Below are positions 1-8,945 of a stretch of 56,927 bases of DNA, in pieces. Source of the DNA: Candidatus Staskawiczbacteria bacterium (GTDB lineage: Bacteria > Patescibacteriota > Minisyncoccia > Minisyncoccales > Staskawiczbacteraceae); contig JAHFKW010000004.1 of NCBI GenBank assembly GCA_023245145.1, forward strand, positions 37,318-94,244. The letters run 5' to 3'. Position numbers and translations under genes: made by a program. The notes under the pieces were generated by a model, which did not search any database, was not told the origin of the DNA, and worked only from the letters and a program-made list of their open reading frames with translations. Position 1 is the stretch's first letter. Every line of letters starts with the position of its first letter.

Positions 1-960
1 CCACGCTTTATCAAAATTTTCAAACCAGGCCATCAAAGTTTTGTCATAATCCGCCCCAAAATTATGCCAATCTTCCACGATAAATAATCCCTCAACACAT
101 TTACCGATCTGTGCCATAGATGGCAACATTCCATTGGGAAAAATATACTTTTCAATCCAAGGATCCATAGGCATTGTCCCATTTCCCATGCCAATGGTAT
201 GCAGTAAAAACAATCCATCTTCCTTTAAAAGTTGTCTCGCTTTTTTAAAATAAGTGGCATAATTTTTAGTGCCCACATGTTCAAACATTCCCAGCGAAAC
301 AATATAATCAAATCGCCCCGTCAATGCACGATAATCCATTAACTTAATTTCAAGAGGCAATCCCCGGCACAATTCCTTTGCCAATTTCACCTGTTCTTTG
401 GAAACCGTCACACCCACCCCTTCAATGCCATACTTTTTTGCTGCAAATTTTAAAAAACTGCCCCAACCACAGCCGATATCTAAAACCCTGTCACCCTTTT
501 TCAGTTTTAATTTTCTACAAACTAAATCTAACTTAGCCTCTTGAGCCTCATCTAAGTTTTGGGCGTCGTCAGTCCAATACGCACAGGTATATACCATGCG
601 TTTATCCAGCATGGCTTTATACAAATCATTACCCACATCATAGTGTTTTTCTCCCACTTCAAAGGCCTTTTTAAAACTGCCGACATTAAATAATTTAAAC
701 TTTAACAACGTTAAAAGTGTTGACAGAGATAGTGTAAATTTTTTTCCCAAGCTAGCTGATAATATTTTATAGATAAATTGATCAACATTTTTTGCATCCC
801 ACCACCCATCCATATATGATTCACCCAGCGCCATAGAGCCATCGCGCAACACTCGTGTATAAAACTTTTCATTGAAAATTTGTATATCAAAACCATTGGG
901 GCCATTGATAGTAATTCCCGCTTTTTGTAATAACTTTTCGGTTTCTTTTTTTGCAGACAT
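1..960 (-). CDS. cfa: Cyclopropane-fatty-acyl-phospholipid synthase, C-terminus cut by window edge
   Basis: SAM-dependent methyltransferase that adds a methylene bridge to unsaturated acyl chains of membrane phospholipids. The frame is open from ATG at 960 to base 1, giving 320 residues of an enzyme usually near 380. Visible family signatures are GESYMDGWW (about residues 46-54), YDVGNDLY (107-114), the SAM-binding loop VLDIGCGWGS (159-168), and FGADYDKTLMAW near the cut end. The N-terminal domain of full-length CFA synthases is present. It lies downstream of tRNA-Thr. The identification is secure; only the last ~60 residues are missing because the window ends. Confidence 0.93.
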   Translation of the reverse strand, partial: MSAKKETEKLLQKAGITINGPNGFDIQIFNEKFYTRVLRDGSMALGESYMDGWWDAKNVDQFIYKILSASLGKKFTLSLSTLLTLLKFKLFNVGSFKKAFEVGEKHYDVGNDLYKAMLDKRMVYTCAYWTDDAQNLDEAQEAKLDLVCRKLKLKKGDRVLDIGCGWGSFLKFAAKKYGIEGVGVTVSKEQVKLAKELCRGLPLEIKLMDYRALTGRFDYIVSLGMFEHVGTKNYATYFKKARQLLKEDGLFLLHTIGMGNGTMPMDPWIEKYIFPNGMLPSMAQIGKCVEGLFIVEDWHNFGADYDKTLMAWFENFDKAW

Positions 961-970
961 GGAATTGTGA

Positions 971-1041
971 GCCACTTCCGGGACTTGAACCCGGGACCTA
1001 CTGTTTACGATACAGTCGCTCTACCGCTGAGCTAAAGTGGC
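971..1041 (-). tRNA. tRNA-Thr (anticodon CGU)
   Basis: The 71-nt cloverleaf folds fully: acceptor GCCACTT pairs with AAGTGGC, D-stem GCTC/GAGC, anticodon stem ACTGT/ACAGT with loop ATCGTAA (anticodon CGU, reading ACG), and T-arm CCGGG-TTCAAGT-CCCGG. The 3' CCA is not encoded. It sits between an ftsB-like gene and cfa. Confidence 0.96.
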
Positions 1042-1049
1042 AGACTAAA

Positions 1050-1451
1050 TTACTTTTTAAACCAACCGCTAATCCAATTCAGCCAGGATTGTAGAATATT
1101 TTGGTGGTACAATCCATCTTGTGAATTTTTATTATCCGACACAACAAAAGAAATTATTTTTTCTCCGGGTTTTTGCAAATCCAATTCTTCCCTAGCCACT
1201 TTTTCTATATACTTTTCGTCATTCACCCTCAAAATTCCTTCCTGCAAATTATCATTTTTACGTTTTGTTTCCTGTATTTTATTTTTTAAACTTTCTACTT
1301 GTGCGTTAAGTTCTACTTTTTTCTTATAAATCCGAACATTGGCCATCATTAAAAAAATACAGGCAGATATTATAATTGCTCCTCCCGATATCAAAATAAT
1401 GTTTTTGGCTAATCGAGTCTTTTGTTTTTTTTTAAAATCTGGTAAACTCAT
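1050..1451 (-). CDS. FtsB/DivIC-like septum formation initiator
   Basis: Small bitopic protein (133 aa) with a basic cytoplasmic N-terminus, one transmembrane segment at about residues 16-38, and a coiled coil (about 40-80, rich in K/E/N/Q with heptad leucines and valines) ending in a YIEKVAREELDLQKPGE motif, which is the hallmark of the FtsB/DivIC family. These proteins scaffold FtsL and FtsQ/DivIB in the divisome. A tail of about 30 residues rich in W and K is unusual. It lies just upstream of tRNA-Thr. FtsB versus DivIC cannot be separated from sequence alone. Confidence 0.85.
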   Translation of the reverse strand: MSLPDFKKKQKTRLAKNIILISGGAIIISACIFLMMANVRIYKKKVELNAQVESLKNKIQETKRKNDNLQEGILRVNDEKYIEKVAREELDLQKPGEKIISFVVSDNKNSQDGLYHQNILQSWLNWISGWFKK

Positions 1452-1454
1452 GAT

Positions 1455-1562
1455 ATGAAACTGAAACTAAAAAAAATTATCAACATCGTCTGGATTATCC
1501 TCATCAGCTTAATCACGTTAAGCTTGATTATTTTTTCCGTAGGTATAGGTTTTATTAAATAA
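1455..1562 (+). CDS. Possible 35-aa membrane peptide
   Basis: A short ATG-to-TAA frame fills the gap between two minus-strand genes and encodes a basic N-terminus (MKLKLKK) followed by about 26 hydrophobic residues, a plausible single membrane span. It is divergent from the ftsB-like gene. No convincing Shine-Dalgarno is seen, so it may be fortuitous. Confidence 0.2.
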   Translation: MKLKLKKIINIVWIILISLITLSLIIFSVGIGFIK

Positions 1563-1565
1563 CTA

Positions 1566-2114
1566 TTAAGAAACAGAGATACTCTTAATGGCACTTTCAT
1601 AAGTGGAGAGGATTTTTTTTGCCGTATTCACATCTAGGCTATAACTAATATCATACACAATGGAATTCCTGATGCCGTGTGATGCTACTACTTCATCAAA
1701 ATTCTGAATAATTTTTCTACCGGTTTTTTGTAACAATTCCTCCAAAGTATCACCTTCAAAACCTTTTTCTTCCAATACTTGATACAAAAAATCATCTGCC
1801 TCAATAATGGCTAATTTATATTCCGATTCGGTGCCGGCCTTAATGCCTTTGGTAATTATATTCCACCTCCTGTTTATCTCTCGCAAACCAAATGACTGCC
1901 AAGATAGAAATTCAATAGTATCTTGTAAAAATTGATACTGAATATAACTTGAGTTTATGTAAAAATAAATAATGGCGCAAAAAAAGAAAACGGTAAAAGC
2001 AATAAAAACCAGCTTGACGCCAAACAGCTGATCCTGAATAATGGGGCTGGAAATAAAATAGATAAACTCTCTTATTCCCAATAAATCGTAGATGTATTCC
2101 CAAGTTATAATCAT
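1566..2114 (-). CDS. Conserved-type membrane protein of unknown function
   Basis: 182 aa with one strong hydrophobic segment at about residues 32-52, flanked by a short N-terminal amphipathic part and a soluble C-terminal domain of about 125 residues that is mostly helical (acidic/basic, LEELLQKTGRK). No catalytic motif is recognised. It starts with ATG ten bases after gatA and ends upstream of ftsB, so it is probably cotranscribed with gatCA. No function is assigned. Confidence 0.75.
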   Translation of the reverse strand: MIITWEYIYDLLGIREFIYFISSPIIQDQLFGVKLVFIAFTVFFFCAIIYFYINSSYIQYQFLQDTIEFLSWQSFGLREINRRWNIITKGIKAGTESEYKLAIIEADDFLYQVLEEKGFEGDTLEELLQKTGRKIIQNFDEVVASHGIRNSIVYDISYSLDVNTAKKILSTYESAIKSISVS

Positions 2115-2123
2115 ACTTTATTA

Positions 2124-3539
2124 TTATAACATTTTTTCCATTAATTCCGCCACTGCTAAGACTTTATTTTCTTCAAAATGATTGCCAATTATTTGCAGGC
2201 CAATTGGCAACCCTCCAATCTTGCCTGCGGGCAGTGAAATGGCCGGAATCCCTGCCAAATTCACCGAAACCGTATAAATATCCACCAAATACATAGCCAA
2301 AGGATCACTTGCCTTTTCGCCCACTTTAAACGCCGGCGAGGGCGCTACCGGACTAAAAATGACATCCACTTTTTTAAAAGCTTTGGAAAAGTCTTGCTTA
2401 ATTAACTCGCGCACTTGCTGAGCTTTTTTATAATAAGCATCATAGTATCCACTGGACAAACTATAGGTGCCCAACATAATTCGGCGCTTGGGCTCTGATC
2501 CAAAACCTTCTCCCCTGGTTTTTGTGTAAACTTGTGACAAGTTTTCAGCTTCTTTTGAAAAACCATATTTTATTCCGTCGTAACGCGCCAAGTTACTGGA
2601 AGCCTCGGAAGTTAGTGTAATGTAATACGTTGCCACAGCGTACTGCAAATTTGGTAAACTGATGGGAATTATTTTTGCACCAGCCTCTTTGGCTTTTTCA
2701 GTCGTATGGTTAATTATTTTTTCAACTTCGGGGTCCAATCCTTTGGCAAAATATTCTTTCGGAATTCCAATTTTTAGTCCTTTTAAATTGATAACAGAAT
2801 CTTTAAAATTATAATCTGCACTAGTTGCGTCAAGGGCATCATTTCCGGATATGGCTTGAAAAATAATTTTACAATCTTCAACTGTTTTGGCAAACGGACC
2901 AATTTGGTCCAGCGAAGAAGCTAATGCCATTAAGCCACTACGGGAAACCGCGCCATAGGTCGGTTTTAATCCCACCACGCCACAAAAAGAGGCTGGCAAC
3001 CTAATTGAGCCACCCGTGTCGGAACCCAATGAAAATACGGCTGATTTAGCCGACACCGAAGCGGCTGATCCGCCGGAGCTCCCCCCTGCCACTCGCGTTA
3101 AATCATGCGGATTTTTACTCACTTTATAAGCCGAATTTTCCGTGCTGGCACCCATGGCAAATTCATCCAGATTGGTTTTGCCTAAAATTACCGCTCCCTG
3201 TTTTTTTAATTTGGTAATGACCGTGGCATCATATGGGGCAAAATAATTTTCCAAAATTTTTGAAGCACTGGTAGCCTTTTGTCCTTCCACCAAAATGGCA
3301 TCTTTAATACTGCATGGTACGCCCATCAACATTGGAAAGTTTTCTTGCGTGGCAATTATTTTATCCGCCGCTTCGGCTTGCCCAAGTGCCAATTCTTCGG
3401 TAACCAGCAAATACGCCCCGATTTTTGGGTCAATGGCTTTAATGTGCTCTAAATAGGCCTTGGTTACCTCGGTTGAAGTAAACTGCTTTTTTTTAAAGCC
3501 TTCATGGAGCTCGGTAATAGTTAAATCAATCAAACTCAT
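2124..3539 (-). CDS. gatA: Aspartyl/glutamyl-tRNA amidotransferase subunit A
   Basis: Amidase subunit of GatCAB, which liberates ammonia from glutamine to convert Glu-tRNA-Gln and/or Asp-tRNA-Asn to the amidated forms. At 471 aa it is near family length. The amidase signature is visible: the catalytic Lys in CSIKDA, the glycine/serine stretch GGSSGGSAASV, and the nucleophile serine in SDTGGSIR, followed by GVVGLKPTYG. It overlaps gatC by 4 nt (ATGA), indicating translational coupling. gatB is not in this window and must be elsewhere. Confidence 0.97.
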   Translation of the reverse strand: MSLIDLTITELHEGFKKKQFTSTEVTKAYLEHIKAIDPKIGAYLLVTEELALGQAEAADKIIATQENFPMLMGVPCSIKDAILVEGQKATSASKILENYFAPYDATVITKLKKQGAVILGKTNLDEFAMGASTENSAYKVSKNPHDLTRVAGGSSGGSAASVSAKSAVFSLGSDTGGSIRLPASFCGVVGLKPTYGAVSRSGLMALASSLDQIGPFAKTVEDCKIIFQAISGNDALDATSADYNFKDSVINLKGLKIGIPKEYFAKGLDPEVEKIINHTTEKAKEAGAKIIPISLPNLQYAVATYYITLTSEASSNLARYDGIKYGFSKEAENLSQVYTKTRGEGFGSEPKRRIMLGTYSLSSGYYDAYYKKAQQVRELIKQDFSKAFKKVDVIFSPVAPSPAFKVGEKASDPLAMYLVDIYTVSVNLAGIPAISLPAGKIGGLPIGLQIIGNHFEENKVLAVAELMEKML

Positions 3540-3838
3540 AAAATGGATTTTACTTTTACGTAATTGTCTTGTTTATCGGGCGCTGACGCAACCAAATTAT
3601 TGGCCAGACTCGCCACCTGTGGCATGGCCTTATCAACTCGAGTCACCTTTTTGATTCCTACATTCTTGAGAATGTTAGAATGTTTCGCCTTACTTACTTT
3701 TGGCACTTTCGCCTTTTTCAGTAAATCAAAATAGCCCAAAATCGCCGACAAATCTTTTTGCATTTTATGGGTTTCATCTTCGGTTAACTCCAATCTCGCC
3801 AATTTAGCGATATGTAGCACTTCTTCTTTACTGAGCAT
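3536..3838 (-). CDS. gatC: Aspartyl/glutamyl-tRNA amidotransferase subunit C
   Basis: Small GatC subunit that wraps GatA and stabilises the GatCAB complex. The N-terminus MLSKEEVLHIAKLARLEL is the family start. An upstream in-frame ATG at 3874 would run into mreB, so the start at 3838 is chosen (100 aa). It overlaps gatA by 4 nt and begins 8 bp after mreB, forming an mreB-gatC-gatA run. Confidence 0.93.
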   Translation of the reverse strand: MLSKEEVLHIAKLARLELTEDETHKMQKDLSAILGYFDLLKKAKVPKVSKAKHSNILKNVGIKKVTRVDKAMPQVASLANNLVASAPDKQDNYVKVKSIL

Positions 3839-3845
3839 GCAATAA

Positions 3846-4910
3846 TTATATATCAAACTCGTCGTCCTTGGCAATCAACGCCCCCAGCATTTCCATATTT
3901 TCCAGCGCAATGCCACAACCGCGCACCACGGAAGTTAATGGATCATCAATAATTTTACAAGGCATTTTAGTTTCTCGTGCAATAAGCTGATCTAATCCTC
4001 GCAGTAAACTTCCTCCACCCGCCAAATAAATTCCGTTAGTCATCACATCGCTCAATAATTCCGGTGGCGTTTCCTCAATTGTCACTTTAATGGCCGCCAC
4101 GATTTGTTTAACCGAGCGCTCAAGCGCCCGCTGAATATCATCATTAAACACTACTACTTCTTCGGGCAACCCCGTCACCAAATTTCGTCCGCGCATGGGC
4201 ATTTCTTTTTTATCCTTAAGTGGTAAAGCTGATCCAATATTTATTTTTATGAATTCGGCTGTGCGCTCCCCGATTAATAATTTATACTCTTTTTGAGCAA
4301 ATTGAATAATATCGTCATTAAGTTTATCTCCGGCTATTTTTAAACTTTTAAAAGCCACAATCCCTCCGAGTGAAATAACAGCTACTTCTGTAGTACCGCC
4401 GCCAATATCTACAATAAAATTTCCACCAGCTTCTTGGATGGGTAATTTGGCGCCAATGGCTGACGCCAACGGTTCTTCAATTAAAAAAACTGTCCTGGCA
4501 CCGGCATTTTTGGCCGCATCAATCACCGCCTTTCTTTCCACCTCTGTTACTCCGCACGGAATACCAATAATCACCCGCGGAGTATATCCAAACCCAAACC
4601 ATTTTTTACTACCTGCCACCGCTTTTTCAATAAAATATTTTAACATTTGCTCGGTGACTTCAAAATCTGAAATCACGCCGTTGACCAATGGCCGGGTGGC
4701 TGTTATATAAGAGGGAGTTCTGCCTACCATTTTCTTGGCCTCTTCTCCAATAGCTAAAATTTGTCCAGTTTTGTTATTAACCGCCACCACCGACGGCTCG
4801 TTGATAATAATTCCCCTGTCTTTTACATACACTAAAGAATTGGCCGTTCCCAAATCAATGGCCATATCCATGGTCAGAAATGAAAATAGTTTTTTAAACG
4901 GGTTAAACAT
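3846..4910 (-). CDS. mreB: Rod shape-determining protein MreB
   Basis: Actin-like ATPase that forms membrane-associated filaments organising lateral cell-wall synthesis. 354 aa with the phosphate-1 loop AIDLGTANSLVYV, phosphate-2 FIVDIGGGTTEVAVISLGG and the adenosine region AGGGSLLRGLDQLI, all typical of MreB. A short N-terminal amphipathic segment (MFNPFKKLFSFLT) may bind the membrane. It overlaps proS by 8 nt. A second, distinct mreB is at 9635-10642. Confidence 0.95.
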   Translation of the reverse strand: MFNPFKKLFSFLTMDMAIDLGTANSLVYVKDRGIIINEPSVVAVNNKTGQILAIGEEAKKMVGRTPSYITATRPLVNGVISDFEVTEQMLKYFIEKAVAGSKKWFGFGYTPRVIIGIPCGVTEVERKAVIDAAKNAGARTVFLIEEPLASAIGAKLPIQEAGGNFIVDIGGGTTEVAVISLGGIVAFKSLKIAGDKLNDDIIQFAQKEYKLLIGERTAEFIKINIGSALPLKDKKEMPMRGRNLVTGLPEEVVVFNDDIQRALERSVKQIVAAIKVTIEETPPELLSDVMTNGIYLAGGGSLLRGLDQLIARETKMPCKIIDDPLTSVVRGCGIALENMEMLGALIAKDDEFDI

Positions 4911-6132
4911 GTTTTAGAATTTCTTTGATTTTGATGAGCTTGACAGCATCTTTGCTCCTCTCTTTTAGTTCTACTGAATTTTTCTCAAGAGTTTTTTCAG
5001 ACACTACCAGACGCAGGGGAATTCCCAACAAATCTGATTCGGCAAACTTTTCCCCAGCGGTTTTATTCTCCCTATCGTCCCATAATACTTCAACACCCTC
5101 ACCATGTAAAGTCTTGTAAATTTTATCGGCCGATGTTTTAACTTTTGGTCCACCTAAATGAATTAAGTGAACTTTAAACGGCGCCACACTTTTTGGCCAA
5201 ATAATTCCCCTATCGTCGTGACTAGCTTCTACAATCGCTCCCATTAACCGACCAAGACCGATGCCATAGCAACCCATCAGCACTGGTTTATCGTGTCCAT
5301 CCCTATCAGTAAACTTTAAGTCAAACGGAGTTGAGAATTTAGTACCAAGCTTAAAGATATTTCCCACTTCAACCGATTTTTTCTCATCAAATTCAGTGTT
5401 CCCACATTTTGGGCAGGTTGGATTTTCTCCTTTTATTTCTTTGTTAATCGCAATGCTACATTTTTTGCAAATATAAATTAAATCCTCTCCTGCATTGGTA
5501 AGCATTTGGAACTCATCGGAATATTTGGAAAAACTTCCGCCACTTGCTAATGTCCGATAAACCTTTATTCCAGTTTCTTTAAAAATATTCTTATAGGCTT
5601 TAGCGCAAATTTCGTAATATTTATCCAAATCGCCTTGATTGGCGTGAAAAGAGTATAAGTCTTTCATTAAAAATTCCCGCGTTCTTAAGATGCCCGACTT
5701 GGCGCGTAACTCATCCCTGAATTTATTTTGTATTTGAAATACATAAAAAGGCAAGTCTCTGTATGAGAAGACGATTTTTTTTGCCAGTGGCGCTACCACT
5801 TCCTCGTGGCTCAAACCAAGTCCGTATTCTTTGTCGCCCGATCCTTTTAGTTTAAAAAGTACATCCACACTATCCCATCGACCAGTTTTTACCCAATTCT
5901 CTTTCGGACTCAAAGAGGGCATCAGTATTTCCTGTCCGCCAATTTCTTCCATATTCTTCCTGATTATCTGCTCAATATTTTTTAACACCCTAAATCCGAG
6001 TGGTAAAAAACTGTACACACCGGCCATGAGTTGATCCACATATCCCGCTCGCACCAAAAGATCGTGGCTCACCGACTCCGCATTAGCACTTTTGTTTTTA
6101 TTGGCTTTGTAGAATAGTTTTGATTGTTGCAT
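4903..6132 (-). CDS. proS: Prolyl-tRNA synthetase, short form without editing insertion
   Basis: Charges tRNA-Pro. At 409 aa it is much shorter than typical bacterial ProRS (about 570 aa): the class II catalytic motifs are present (motif 2 FRDELRAKSGILRTREFLMKD, motif 3 CYGIGLGRLMGA) and the anticodon-binding domain follows (VHLIHLGG to the C-terminus), but the INS editing domain is absent. In its place is a four-cysteine segment (CKKC and CPKC, about residues 223-246) that looks like a zinc ribbon leading into VEVGNIFKLGTKFS. It is cotranscribed with rseP and mreB. Confidence 0.95.
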   Translation of the reverse strand: MQQSKLFYKANKNKSANAESVSHDLLVRAGYVDQLMAGVYSFLPLGFRVLKNIEQIIRKNMEEIGGQEILMPSLSPKENWVKTGRWDSVDVLFKLKGSGDKEYGLGLSHEEVVAPLAKKIVFSYRDLPFYVFQIQNKFRDELRAKSGILRTREFLMKDLYSFHANQGDLDKYYEICAKAYKNIFKETGIKVYRTLASGGSFSKYSDEFQMLTNAGEDLIYICKKCSIAINKEIKGENPTCPKCGNTEFDEKKSVEVGNIFKLGTKFSTPFDLKFTDRDGHDKPVLMGCYGIGLGRLMGAIVEASHDDRGIIWPKSVAPFKVHLIHLGGPKVKTSADKIYKTLHGEGVEVLWDDRENKTAGEKFAESDLLGIPLRLVVSEKTLEKNSVELKERSKDAVKLIKIKEILKHV

Positions 6133-6172
6133 GGTTAGAATAATTAGAAATTAGTAATTAGAATAATTCAGA
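6133..6172. repeat. Intergenic TTCTAATT-type spacer repeat
   Basis: The 40-bp gap between rseP and proS consists almost entirely of iterated TTAGAATAATTAGAAATTAG-like words. The same words fill the gaps at 34319-34335, 35376-35400 and, at length, 42702-42820. No promoter is evident here. Confidence 0.6.
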
Positions 6173-7288
6173 TTAAAATCCTCCTTTCCAAAACTCCATC
6201 ACCCGCGGGATGTCAAATTTGATGGTGACAAAAATGGACATAGTAATTAACAAAATGAAAAAAATAATGGTTAACGACTGCTCCACTTTGACTGACACGG
6301 GTTTTTTGCGCGCCCATTCAATGATTAAAAATAATAATTTTCCGCCATCCAAGGCCGGAATTGGGAACAAATTAAAAATAGCAATTAAAACAGAAATAGA
6401 GCCGATAAAATACAAGAAAAAACCAGGGCCGTAATCCACCGCTCGCGCCAAAAAAATAATAATGCCCACGGGGCCAGCCAACTCGGCACCACTTGGTGCG
6501 CCTTTACCCGAGAATAAATTAGACGCCACGCCGTAAATTCCTTCCAAGGCCTGCCAAGTTACCTGACCGGTGTACGCAACTCCTTTCACTGGCGCTTCAT
6601 AAAAACGGGATTTAACAATCACATTAGCTACCCGCTCCAACACCACGCCCGTGGGACCTTCTGTGTCAGGATACTCAAGGCGCGGAGTTAAGGATAAAAA
6701 TACCTCTTTACCTTTACGATGTGCCGTTATAATCAATGATTTACCCTTGTTGCTTTCAATAAACTTTTGAAAATCAGAAATTTTATTGACGGTCAGATTT
6801 TGGTTTTGGTTTTGCAAGCTACTAATGACATCCCCCACCTTTAGTCCAGCTACTTGGGCTGGTGAACCCTTTTGTACCGCCACAATTTGCACACTGGTGT
6901 TGGAAATTCCGGCCACATCTTGATCTCCCACTGGAACCCGTGCTCCAATTAAAAACACTACCGAAAAAATAATCATGGAAGCCAACCAAAATGCCATTAC
7001 TCCGCCGAGCACAATTAACATGCGTTTATACATCGCTAACTTAGCAAAACTTTTCAAATCATCCACCCCGCCTTCTTCTCCATAAATTTTCACAAAAGCT
7101 CCCAACGGCACCATGTTTACAGAATAAAATGTATCACCAAATTGTTTGCCAAATAATCGTGGTGGATATCCAATACCAAATTCTTCCACCTTCACGCCAA
7201 ATTTTTTGGCAATCACAAAATGCCCGAATTCATGAATAATCATCAAGGCAATTAGACTTAAAAATGCGATAATTAAAGTGAGAATCAT
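6173..7288 (-). CDS. rseP: RseP-type intramembrane zinc metalloprotease (site-2 protease)
   Basis: Membrane-embedded M50 protease that cleaves substrates within the membrane, such as anti-sigma factors or signal-peptide remnants. 371 aa with HEFGH at residues 19-23 (zinc ligands and catalytic Glu), one PDZ domain at roughly 115-200 (KGSPAQVAGLKVGDVI), and the third zinc ligand motif NLFPIPALDGG near 310, plus about four transmembrane segments. It starts 3 bp after frr, in the order frr-rseP-proS. The classical dxr/cdsA/bamA neighbours are absent. Confidence 0.93.
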   Translation of the reverse strand: MILTLIIAFLSLIALMIIHEFGHFVIAKKFGVKVEEFGIGYPPRLFGKQFGDTFYSVNMVPLGAFVKIYGEEGGVDDLKSFAKLAMYKRMLIVLGGVMAFWLASMIIFSVVFLIGARVPVGDQDVAGISNTSVQIVAVQKGSPAQVAGLKVGDVISSLQNQNQNLTVNKISDFQKFIESNKGKSLIITAHRKGKEVFLSLTPRLEYPDTEGPTGVVLERVANVIVKSRFYEAPVKGVAYTGQVTWQALEGIYGVASNLFSGKGAPSGAELAGPVGIIIFLARAVDYGPGFFLYFIGSISVLIAIFNLFPIPALDGGKLLFLIIEWARKKPVSVKVEQSLTIIFFILLITMSIFVTIKFDIPRVMEFWKGGF

Positions 7289-7291
7289 AAT

Positions 7292-7846
7292 TTAGGCAAC
7301 TTCTTTTGACTTTCTATCTACCAACTCTTTGACTTTTTTCCCATACTCATCAATCAGTTTTTGTAATTCATCTTTACCTTTAAATTTATCGTCTTCTGTC
7401 AAGGTTTTAGCTTTCTCGGCACCCTGAATTTTTTTCCAAGCTTCTTCACGCAAATGACGCATGGTTTGATGCGTTTCCTCCGCTTTTTGGTTTAAGATTT
7501 TTACTAAACTATTCCGGTATTCTTCCGTCAACGTTGGCAGACTTAAACGAATCAAATCTTTGTCCACCGCTGCAGACATACCCAAACCCGCCTTTAAAAT
7601 GGCTTGCTCAATGGGCTGAATATATGAACCATCCCAAGGCTGAATAATTAATTGGTTGGTTTGCGGAGCCGAAATAGACGCCAATTGTTTTAGGGTAAAT
7701 TTCTGGCCGAAAGCGTCCACTTCCACATCTTCCACTAGGGCCGGCGTGGCACGCGAAGTTCTAATTTTTGCTAATTCTCCCTCCAAAAATTTAAGGGCTT
7801 TTTCAAATTCCGGTTTTACGTTTTCAATAAATGGTTTTAAGCTCAT
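7292..7846 (-). CDS. frr: Ribosome recycling factor
   Basis: RRF works with EF-G to split post-termination ribosomes. 184 aa, the family length, with LAKIRTSRATPALVEDVEVD, SLPTLTEEYRNSLVKILNQKAEE and the closing three-helix-bundle segment. It lies between holB and rseP with 3-4 bp spacers, consistent with cotranscription. tsf and pyrH, its usual neighbours, are not present. Confidence 0.96.
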   Translation of the reverse strand: MSLKPFIENVKPEFEKALKFLEGELAKIRTSRATPALVEDVEVDAFGQKFTLKQLASISAPQTNQLIIQPWDGSYIQPIEQAILKAGLGMSAAVDKDLIRLSLPTLTEEYRNSLVKILNQKAEETHQTMRHLREEAWKKIQGAEKAKTLTEDDKFKGKDELQKLIDEYGKKVKELVDRKSKEVA

Positions 7847-7850
7847 ATTG

Positions 7851-8537
7851 TTAATAGTTAACTGCTAATAATAATATTTCTAGGGCCAATTTGGTGTTGA
7901 GATTTGAAACTTGGGCTTGGCACTCTAAATCCAGCGTTAATTTTAATGCTTCTTTATATTTGACAATATCTTTTCTAAAATGATTCTGCAAGGCGGTCAA
8001 GATATGTTGAAAATTCTCTCCCTCTAAATTGGCGCTTTTTACATACTTAAACTTTTCTGCTAAATCCAGATCAAGAATTCTGTGCAAATCCGCGTCAAGT
8101 TCCGCTTCAATCCTTAAATTTCCCAAGAAATTGATAGTCTGACAACGCGAAGTAATCGTTGGTAACAACATTTCGGGTTTATTTGTCAGCAACATAATCA
8201 GCGTCTTGCCTTTTGGTTCTTCTAAACTTTTTAAAAAACAATCTTGCGCATCGTTGGTCATTCTTTCGGCATCTTCGATGATAACGGTTTTCAGATCGCC
8301 GTTATAGGATTTATAAGCCAAAAAATCCTGAATTTCCCTCACCTGCTTGATGATAATACTGCCATCTTCGGCTCGCGTCGTCATGACATCCGGAAATTTA
8401 CAACCAATCAGATCCACAAATTCTTTTGTAAAACTCTTAATCCCCACCCCATCTCTGCCCGCAAAAATATAGGCATGCCCCAAATTCCCCGATTCAAATT
8501 TACCCTCTAAAAACTCCCATTGTTTTTGGTATTGCAT
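7851..8537 (-). CDS. holB: DNA polymerase III delta-prime-like clamp-loader subunit
   Basis: AAA+ clamp-loader family protein that helps open the sliding clamp. The start at ATG 8537 (MQYQKQWEFLEGKF) is preferred to GTG 8564. Visible features are HAYIFAGRDGVGIKS (a Walker A position lacking the canonical GKT), VIIEDAERM (Walker B region), AQDCFLKSLEEP and the SRC motif TITSRCQTI. The degenerate Walker A fits delta-prime, which usually does not hydrolyse ATP. The protein is short (228 aa), with a reduced collar domain. First gene of the holB-frr-rseP-proS run. Confidence 0.8.
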   Translation of the reverse strand: MQYQKQWEFLEGKFESGNLGHAYIFAGRDGVGIKSFTKEFVDLIGCKFPDVMTTRAEDGSIIIKQVREIQDFLAYKSYNGDLKTVIIEDAERMTNDAQDCFLKSLEEPKGKTLIMLLTNKPEMLLPTITSRCQTINFLGNLRIEAELDADLHRILDLDLAEKFKYVKSANLEGENFQHILTALQNHFRKDIVKYKEALKLTLDLECQAQVSNLNTKLALEILLLAVNY

Positions 8538-8576
8538 CGCAGTTATCTTATCAAAACTCGGCACGCAATAAAAGAG

Positions 8577-8604
8577 TTGACAAATTAAATTTATAATATA
8601 TCAT
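8577..8604 (+). promoter_or_regulatory. Sigma70-type promoter of the 8647 gene
   Basis: TTGACA (8577-8582), 16-nt spacer, TATCAT (8599-8604) on the plus strand, about 42 nt upstream of the ATG. It is typical of the strong, private promoters carried by accessory genes in this window. Confidence 0.65.
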
Positions 8605-8646
8605 AGACAACGTATCCAAAAACACACATCATAGAGGTATTCAGTC

Positions 8647-8877
8647 ATGGAACGCTTAGTACTCTACTTGGTTATCTTAGCAGGAAATGCTTTCGTCACT
8701 CTTTATTTCGCCAACTCCCTGGCCGATACGATCTTAACCGCACCTGATAAAACACTGATAATCAGAACAGTGATGTGGGGCTGGTGGACTTTCGTCTCAA
8801 TATTGCCCCTCATTACGTTTCCCATATGTTGTTGTCTGAGAGATATAAAGAAGGTTATCAGGACAAATAAGGAGTAG
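8647..8877 (+). CDS. Small two-span membrane protein, unknown
   Basis: 76 aa with two hydrophobic segments (about residues 5-28 and 41-63), an ICCCL cysteine triplet at the end of the second, and a basic C-terminus (RDIKKVIRTNKE). It is monocistronic, divergent from holB, with its own promoter (8577-8604) and terminator (8888-8927). No family is recognised. It belongs to a set of self-contained accessory genes scattered between housekeeping operons in this window. Confidence 0.65.
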   Translation: MERLVLYLVILAGNAFVTLYFANSLADTILTAPDKTLIIRTVMWGWWTFVSILPLITFPICCCLRDIKKVIRTNKE

Positions 8878-8887
8878 CAACAAACAA

Positions 8888-8927
8888 AAACCCCCGACGT
8901 GCGTGACGCCGAGGGTTTCTTTTTTTA
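8888..8927 (+). terminator. Rho-independent terminator of the 8647 gene
   Basis: GC-rich hairpin AAACCCCCGACGT / ACGCCGAGGGTTT with a small loop, then CTTTTTTT. It lies 11 bp after the stop codon. Confidence 0.8.
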
Positions 8928-8945
8928 CCATTACACCATAAAAAT

